From contig NZ_JASISO010000042.1 of the NCBI RefSeq assembly GCF_030063135.1, positions 1-64,000 of the forward strand: a stretch of 64,000 nucleotides of DNA, in the 5' to 3' direction. Source of the stretch: Streptomyces sp. G-G2 (lineage in GTDB: Bacteria > Actinomycetota > Actinomycetes > Streptomycetales > Streptomycetaceae). How positions within the stretch are numbered: position 1 is the first letter of the stretch; each line of letters opens with the position of its first letter. Under the pieces are notes generated by a model. The model was not told where the DNA came from. It saw only the letters and a program-made list of their open reading frames with translations, and ran no database searches. Below, piece by piece: positions 58,826-64,000 of this stretch. A program made the position numbers and the translations under genes.

Positions 58826-59986
58826 CTAGGAACGAGGCAGTACGGCGACGACCTCGTAGGAGTCGTGCGTGCACGTCGCGGTCAGGGTGCCGCCCAGGCT
58901 GCGCACGCGTTCGGCCATGCTCGCCGTGCCCGAGCCGGTCGAGACGGGGGCGCGGACCGGGGTGCGGGCGGGCAGGCCGTTGCTGACGGCGATCCGCAGC
59001 CGCGGGCCGTCGGTCGCGATGGACACCTCGATGGTCTCGCCGCGCGCGTGCTTCGAGGCGTTCGTCAGGCATTCCTGGACCACCCGGTACACGGCCGCCT
59101 GCCGCAGCGGCGACAGCTCCCGCGCGTCCGGGCCCATGACGAGGCGGACGGGTGATCCGGCCCGGCCGCTCTCGTCCGCGAGGGCGGTGAGCCCGTCCAC
59201 ACCGGGGGTGGAGGCCCGTTCGCCGCGCTGCACGATGATCTCGTTCAGCACGAGGTGGGCCCGGCGCGCGGTGTCGGCCAGCTCCTCGAAGTCCTTCGCG
59301 TACGCCGTCTCGCGGGCCCGCATCGAGAGCACCTCGGAGCGCACGGTCAGCAGGGTCAGTTCCCGCCCGACGAAGTCGTGCACGTCCCGCGCGACCGAGC
59401 GGCGCTCCTGCTCCACCGCTTCGTAGACGGCGGCCTCCCCGCGCCGGACGGCCAGTTCGCGCACCAAGTCGTGCCGGTAGGCGGCGATGCCGACGGCCGA
59501 GACCAGCACCCCGATGGGGATGACGAGGCTGAGGAAGGCGCTGAGGGTGTCCGCCCGCTGCTCGGGCCAGCCCGGCAGGCTGAAGAGGGCGAGGGCGAAG
59601 AGGACGTACCCGCCGGTGGCGAGGATCCCGGCGCGCCTGCCCCGGTAGCGGCCCACGGAGTACAGGGCGAACTGGATCAGGGTCAGCTCGTGCAGCCACC
59701 CGATGAAGAGCAGCGCGATCAGGTACGAGAGCCAGGGCGCCCGGCGCCGCAGCAGCAGGGTCGCGGCGCCGCCGGTGAGGACCACGGCGGCCTGTGGGGC
59801 GTTCAGCGAGTTGTCCTCGGAGGCCAGCCCGGGCAGGTCCAGGGCCATCAGCCCCAGGCAGCCCAGCGCGGTGAGCACGTCGTGCGCGCGGGGCGAGGCG
59901 GCCCAGCTCTCGGAGAGCTTGCGGCCTGTGGCCCGGAGCCGTTGGAGCGCCGGGGCGACGGGCTTGACGTGCATGCCTTCCATCAT
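58826..59986 (-). CDS. sensor histidine kinase (HisKA_3 type), orphan
   Basis: A 386-residue membrane kinase. Five to six membrane segments lie in residues 35-175, then a HisKA_3 phospho-acceptor ERRSVARDVHDFVGREL (His203) and a HATPase domain (YRVVQECLTNASKHARGETI; GSGTASMAERVRSLGGTLTA). This is the NarL/DesK-type layout, but no response regulator gene adjoins it. The start is uncertain: the two adjacent ATGs at 59986 and 59983 lack a ribosome site. It converges on the mreB-like gene. Confidence 0.88.
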   Translation of the reverse strand: MMEGMHVKPVAPALQRLRATGRKLSESWAASPRAHDVLTALGCLGLMALDLPGLASEDNSLNAPQAAVVLTGGAATLLLRRRAPWLSYLIALLFIGWLHELTLIQFALYSVGRYRGRRAGILATGGYVLFALALFSLPGWPEQRADTLSAFLSLVIPIGVLVSAVGIAAYRHDLVRELAVRRGEAAVYEAVEQERRSVARDVHDFVGRELTLLTVRSEVLSMRARETAYAKDFEELADTARRAHLVLNEIIVQRGERASTPGVDGLTALADESGRAGSPVRLVMGPDARELSPLRQAAVYRVVQECLTNASKHARGETIEVSIATDGPRLRIAVSNGLPARTPVRAPVSTGSGTASMAERVRSLGGTLTATCTHDSYEVVAVLPRS

Positions 59987-60159
59987 CCGTGGTCGGCGGC
60001 CGCCATCTCCTCAGCCGGACCTCCGGTGGAGGTGATATGCCGCACTCCGGACACGAGCGAGCGGGCGCGGGCGGGGCGGGGCCTGCGGGACCTGTGCGGG
60101 GCGGTCAGGGGCCGGACGGCCCTGCCGGAGGACGGGCCCGGCTTCGTACCTTCGGAAAG

Positions 60160-60761
60160 ATGACCACCGATCACTCCCCCGCCGGCCGCTCCCCCGCCAG
60201 CCGTCCGGCCGCCGGCGGCGCCCGGGCCCGGAGCCTTCCCCTCCTGCTGCTGATCGGCGGAGTGACCGGCGCGCTGGCCTCGGGCGCGCTGACCTACGAC
60301 CCCTGCGGACCCTGGAGGACCCCCTCTTCATCCCGGGCTGCACTCTGAACGCGGTCCTGAACTGCGGCGACGTGATGACCACCTGGCAGGGCAATCTGCT
60401 GGGCTTCCCCAACATGCTCCTGGGCATCGCCGGGTTCGCTGCGCTCGCCGCCCTGGGTCTGGCACTCGTCGCCGGGGCGGTCCTCCCCCACTGGCTGTGG
60501 CGCGGGGTCTGGGCCGGGATCACGGCGGGCTTCGTCTTCACGGTGTGGCTCATCGGCCAGTGCCTGTTCGTGATCGGCGCGCTGTGCCCGTGGTGCATGG
60601 CCGTCTGGGCCGTGATGATCCCGCTGTTCTGGTACGTCACCCGGCACCTCGCCGCGCCGCGGTCCCGGCTGCGCGCCCTGCCGCACTGGCTGGTGCCCGC
60701 CTTCCTCTACGCCTTGGTCACAGTGCTCGTCTTTTCCGTCTTCGGCATTCGAATGTTCTGA
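60160..60761 (+). pseudogene. VKOR family thiol oxidoreductase, frameshifted
   Basis: Vitamin-K-epoxide-reductase-like membrane protein that regenerates disulfide-forming enzymes. The N-terminal part (ATG 60160, MTTDHSPAGRSPASRP, then a membrane helix LPLLLLIGGVTGALASGALT) and the remainder (LEDPLFIPGCTLNAVLNCGD, four helices, CPWC) are in different frames. The switch is at about 60298-60305 in GACCCCTG, where one base appears to be missing. Joined, they give about 200 residues, the family length, with both Cys pairs (GCTLNAVLNC and CPWC). It is either a recent pseudogene or a sequencing error in a C run. Confidence 0.8.
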
Positions 60762-60776
60762 CGATTTCCCTAAGAT
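60748..60776 (+). promoter_or_regulatory. candidate promoter of the YfhO-like gene
   Basis: TTCGAA (60748-60753), 17-base spacer, TAAGAT (60771-60776), 60 bases before the ATG at 60836 and overlapping the end of the VKOR gene. Confidence 0.42.
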
Positions 60777-60835
60777 CGGACGACTGCGGCCCTCCGGCAG
60801 GCAGCGCTTCCGACCACCCGAGGCTCCGCATCGCC

Positions 60836-63424
60836 ATGAGTTCCGCCCCGACCACGCCTGCCCCGCTGCCCGGGACGGCGGTCCCCCAGCCCGCCCCGGC
60901 CCGCGACCGCGGCCCCGGCCCCGGCCGCCCGGCGGCCGCGCGCCGCCGCACCGGCCCGCTCGGCGCCCTCGCCGCCCTCGCCTCGGCCCTGATGTCCATG
61001 GCCGCCTACTGCGCGGGGCTCGCCGCCCACGGCACCTACCCCTTCGGTCCCGTACCGCGCGCCGACAACGACCTGCGCCACCAGTACGTGCCCTTCCACA
61101 CCCACCTGTGGGACCTCCAGCACGGCACCGCGCCCGGCGACCTCCTCTACAACTGGCAGAGCGGCTACGGCGTCGGCTTCCTCGGCGACTTCTTCACCTA
61201 CCTGGCCAACCCGTTCTCCTGGCTCGTCGGCCTCTTCCCCCGCGACCAGAGCGAGTTCCCGGTCTTCCTCGTCAGCCTCTTCAGCCTCGGCCTCGCCGCC
61301 GCCGCCATGACCGTCTTCCTCGGCCGGCTGCGGCCCGGATCGCCCTGGCTGCGCGCCCTGCTCTCGGTCGGGTACGCCACCTGCGGCTGGAACCTCGCCG
61401 AGGGCGCCGTCGTCCCCATGTGGACGTGGGGCCTGGTCGCCCTGCCCCTGCTCGGCATAGCCGCCGACTGGTGCCTGACCGGCCGCCGCTGGGTCCTCGG
61501 CAGCCTGCTCGTCGCGCTCTGCTGGTACGCGAACTTCTACACCGCCGCCATGGCCACCCTGGCCGCCGCGCTCGTCCTGCTGCTACGCCTCGCGATCGGC
61601 GGCGCCGACGCGCGCGCCCGGGGCCGCGCCCTGTGGCGGGCCGCCACCATGACCGCCACCGGCATGCTGCTGGCCGCCCCCGCCATCCTGGTGTGCGGGC
61701 TCGCCAACGCCCAGGCCCAGCCCACCGACAAGTACGTCGTCAGCGTGGCCACCCCGCTGCGCACCTACCTGGCCATGTTCCTGCCGGGCAGCCTCGCCAG
61801 CCCCTCCGCGCCCAACGTGTACGCCGGATCCCTCGCGCTGCTGCTCGCGCTCGCGCTGCCGTTCCAGGCCCGGGTCCCGGTCCGCGAACGGATCGCCTGG
61901 GGCGTGCTGATCGCCGCCACCGCGCTCTCCTTCGTCATCACGCCCACCGCCGAGCTGTGGCAGGGCTTCGCCCTCCCGCACGGCGCCCCCTTCCGCGAGT
62001 CCTTCGTCCTCAGCGGCTTCCTCGTCATGGCCGCCTGGGTCTGCCTGGCCCGGATGCCCCGTCCCCGGGCCCTGCTCGGCGGGGCCGCGCTGCTCGGCGT
62101 GCTCATCGCCCTCTCCTACGGCACCCAGCCCCTCGGCGAGCGCGCCCTGACCGGCAGCCTCCTCGGCGGGGCCGCCGTCACCGGGCTCCTGCTGCTCTAC
62201 GCCCGCGGCCTGCCCCGCCCGGCCCGGCGCGCCGTCGTCGGCCTGCTCGCCGCCGCCGTCCTCTGGGGCGCGGCGTTCTCCGCCCACGGGCTGACCGAAC
62301 TCCTCGACCCCGCCCAGCGCGGTCCCGCCCGCGCCCAGACCATGACCCGGCTCGGGCTGAACACCCGTCACGCCCTGGTCCCGCGCGACGACTGGCCCGC
62401 CTCGCGCACCGACCCCGGCCCCGAGGTCTTCGTCACCAACAACGACGCGATGCTGCTGGGCGCCCAGGGCGGGTCCTACTACAGCAGCTACATCACCCGC
62501 GAGACCGCCGCGGCGCTGGCCGGGCTGGGCCTCGGCGAGGCCATGGGCGGGCGGCACCTGTGGCCCGCGCGGGACCCCGTCCTCCAGGCCCTGCTCGGGA
62601 TCGGCACCACCCTCGACGTCATCGGCACCGATGACGTCCGGGTCCGTGACACCCCCGCGGTGCCGCTGGTGGCCGTCCGGCCGCCGGGTAGCGACCGGGC
62701 GTACGGCGCCCCCGCCGACTCGGTGTGGGCCCGGCGCCAGGCCGCCCTGGGCGCCAAGGTGTACACCGTCCCCGCCCTCACCCCGGCGGACCCGGCGCGC
62801 GGCCTGCGGCTGGGCCCCGACCCGGCCGACGGGACCGGACCGGGCAACACCTTCACCGCCCGCTGCGCCCCCGGCGCCCGCGCCTTCCTGCACGCGCCCG
62901 CGCTGCGGGCCGACGTCGCGGCCCCCGGCGGCGCCTCCGAGGGCTTCTACGGCGCGCCGCCGCTGCGGCTGGCCCCGCTGAAGGAACTGGGTACGGCCGG
63001 GGCCGACGGCCGGTTCTCCTTCACCGTCCGCACCAGGGAGGACGGCCAGTCGCTGCCCGCCGACGCCCTCGGCTGCCTGGACGTCCCGGCCTTCGAGGGG
63101 GCCGTACGGAACCTGCGCGAGCGGGGCGGCGCGAGCGTGGAGACCGGCGGGCACTCCTTCACCGCCCGGCTCCCGAAGGGTTCGGCCGGCACCGCCGTGG
63201 TCGCCACCACCGTTCCCCCTGGCTGGACCTGCTCGGTGGACGGCGGCCCGGCCCGGCCGCCCGTCTCGTACCAGGGGCTGCTCGGCGTACCCCTGGGCAC
63301 GGGCGCCTCGCGCGTCGCGTGCGGCTACCTGCCGCCCGGGCTGACGGCCGGGCTCGCCGGGGCGGGCGCGGGCGCGCTGGCGCTCGTAGGCGTCCCGCTC
63401 CTCACCCGGCGGCGCGGGCGCTGA
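60836..63424 (+). CDS. YfhO family multispan membrane protein
   Basis: An 862-residue membrane protein of the YfhO/GT-C-like class, possibly transferring glycosyl groups from lipid carriers outside the membrane. It has about 11-13 helices, with the early loop RADNDLRHQYVPFHTHLWDL and YNWQSGYGVGFLGDFFTYLA containing the conserved acidic residue, then AFRESFVLSGF-like text. A large C-terminal extracytoplasmic domain is followed by a final helix (GLTAGLAGAGAGALALVGVP). It lies downstream of the VKOR gene and ends at a bidirectional terminator shared with valS. Confidence 0.9.
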   Translation: MSSAPTTPAPLPGTAVPQPAPARDRGPGPGRPAAARRRTGPLGALAALASALMSMAAYCAGLAAHGTYPFGPVPRADNDLRHQYVPFHTHLWDLQHGTAPGDLLYNWQSGYGVGFLGDFFTYLANPFSWLVGLFPRDQSEFPVFLVSLFSLGLAAAAMTVFLGRLRPGSPWLRALLSVGYATCGWNLAEGAVVPMWTWGLVALPLLGIAADWCLTGRRWVLGSLLVALCWYANFYTAAMATLAAALVLLLRLAIGGADARARGRALWRAATMTATGMLLAAPAILVCGLANAQAQPTDKYVVSVATPLRTYLAMFLPGSLASPSAPNVYAGSLALLLALALPFQARVPVRERIAWGVLIAATALSFVITPTAELWQGFALPHGAPFRESFVLSGFLVMAAWVCLARMPRPRALLGGAALLGVLIALSYGTQPLGERALTGSLLGGAAVTGLLLLYARGLPRPARRAVVGLLAAAVLWGAAFSAHGLTELLDPAQRGPARAQTMTRLGLNTRHALVPRDDWPASRTDPGPEVFVTNNDAMLLGAQGGSYYSSYITRETAAALAGLGLGEAMGGRHLWPARDPVLQALLGIGTTLDVIGTDDVRVRDTPAVPLVAVRPPGSDRAYGAPADSVWARRQAALGAKVYTVPALTPADPARGLRLGPDPADGTGPGNTFTARCAPGARAFLHAPALRADVAAPGGASEGFYGAPPLRLAPLKELGTAGADGRFSFTVRTREDGQSLPADALGCLDVPAFEGAVRNLRERGGASVETGGHSFTARLPKGSAGTAVVATTVPPGWTCSVDGGPARPPVSYQGLLGVPLGTGASRVACGYLPPGLTAGLAGAGAGALALVGVPLLTRRRGR

Positions 63425-63450
63425 GGCGGCCGCGCGCGGGCCGGGCCCAC

Positions 63451-63490
63451 GGGGAGGGCCCCGCACCCGCGACGGTGCGGGGCCCTCCCC
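63451..63490. terminator. bidirectional terminator between YfhO and valS
   Basis: Perfect 16-bp arms GGGGAGGGCCCCGCAC/GTGCGGGGCCCTCCCC with an eight-base loop between convergent genes. Confidence 0.85.
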
Positions 63491-63509
63491 TCGGCGGGAT
63501 CTGCGGGTG

Positions 63510-64000
63510 TTACGCCTCGGGCAGCGTCTCCAGCTGGTTGCGGAGCCGCTCGATGTCCGCATCCGCCTTGGCCAGCCGGCCCTTGATCTTGTCCACGACA
63601 TTGTCGGGCGCCTTCGCGATGAAGGCCTCGTTGCCGAGCTTGGCCTGCGCCTGCTGCTTCTCCTTCTCGGCGGCCGTGAGGTCCTTGGCCAGCCGCTTGC
63701 GCTCGGCGGCCACGTCGATCGTGCCCGACAGGTCGAGCGCGACCGTCGCCCCGCCGACCGGCAGGGTCGCGGTGGCGCTGAACTCCTCGCCCTCCGGCTG
63801 GAGGCGCAGCACCTGCCGGATGGCCGCCTCGTGCGCGGCCAGCGCGGTGGCGGACAGGTCCAGGCGGGCCGGGACCTTCTGCTTGTCGTCGAGGCCCTGC
63901 TCCTTGCGGAACCGGCGCACCTCGCGGACGAGGCTCTGGACGGCCTCGATCTCGGCCTCGGCGGCCGGATCGCGCAGGCCGCTGTCCATAGGCCAGTCGG
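63510..64000 (-). CDS. valS: valyl-tRNA synthetase, C-terminal part
   Basis: Only the last 163 or so codons are in the window; the gene continues beyond 64000. The visible part is the anticodon-domain end (DWPMDSGLRDPAAEAEIEAV; VREVRRFRKEQGLDDKQKVP) and the C-terminal coiled coil that braces tRNA-Val (AERKRLAKDLTAAEKEKQQA; NEAFIAKAPDNVVDKIKGRL). The HIGH and KMSKS motifs lie outside. Identification rests on the characteristic C-terminal coiled coil. Confidence 0.93.
   Translation of the reverse strand, partial: DWPMDSGLRDPAAEAEIEAVQSLVREVRRFRKEQGLDDKQKVPARLDLSATALAAHEAAIRQVLRLQPEGEEFSATATLPVGGATVALDLSGTIDVAAERKRLAKDLTAAEKEKQQAQAKLGNEAFIAKAPDNVVDKIKGRLAKADADIERLRNQLETLPEA

Overview
The window is chromosomal DNA of a Streptomyces-type actinomycete. 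It has very high GC, GC-rich third codon positions that leave long spurious frames antisense to real genes, frequent GTG starts and ATGA/GTGA gene overlaps. It also carries a characteristic gene set: a long RNase E/G with basic repeats, an mre/rod cluster, SLBB-type ComEA, a poly-Gln LytR protein and GtrA/TagF-like wall genes. From memory the order matches the holA to valS core region of Streptomyces chromosomes.

Layout. 1-8.3 kb: holA, a small hypothetical gene, yceI, comEC-comEA (coupled), a DegV protein and a membrane protein. 8.5-11.6 kb: leuS behind a leader that encodes a Leu-rich peptide and a terminator (probable attenuator). 11.7-16.3 kb: two identical tRNA-Ala(GGC) genes flanking a small CxxC protein, a histidine phosphatase, rsfS, a LytR/LCP-like protein, nadD and a 55-residue membrane peptide. 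16.4-22.8 kb: an M48 protease, two related membrane proteins sharing an FDEDFVR motif, and proA and proB. 22.9-31.3 kb: a cell-wall glycopolymer block (GtrA/GtrB, a GT2-TagF fusion, GT4, GalE, GT2). 31.4-38.9 kb: obg, rpmA, rplU with a clear promoter, rne, and a TIGR03936-type gene.

About 39.3-45.2 kb is a 5.9-kb integrated element that separates the TIGR03936 gene from its usual radical-SAM partner. It entered the 3' end of the radical-SAM gene and supplied replacement last codons. The displaced original tail and its terminator remain at the left end. The element carries a large serine integrase, coupled small ORFs, a SUKH-type immunity-like gene, a small serine recombinase with a long inverted repeat before it, and a short gene placed directly behind the repaired host gene. 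It looks like the variable mobile elements reported at the phage phiJoe-type attB site in Streptomyces (recalled, not checked).

47.2-57.6 kb: a CYTH/CHAD protein, the elongation/sporulation wall cluster (rodA, mrdA, mreD, mreC, mreB), ndk, a DUF4233 protein and folC. 57.7-63.4 kb lies between folC and valS and looks accessory: an extra MreB paralogue, an orphan sensor kinase, a frameshifted VKOR gene and a YfhO-like protein. The window ends inside valS.
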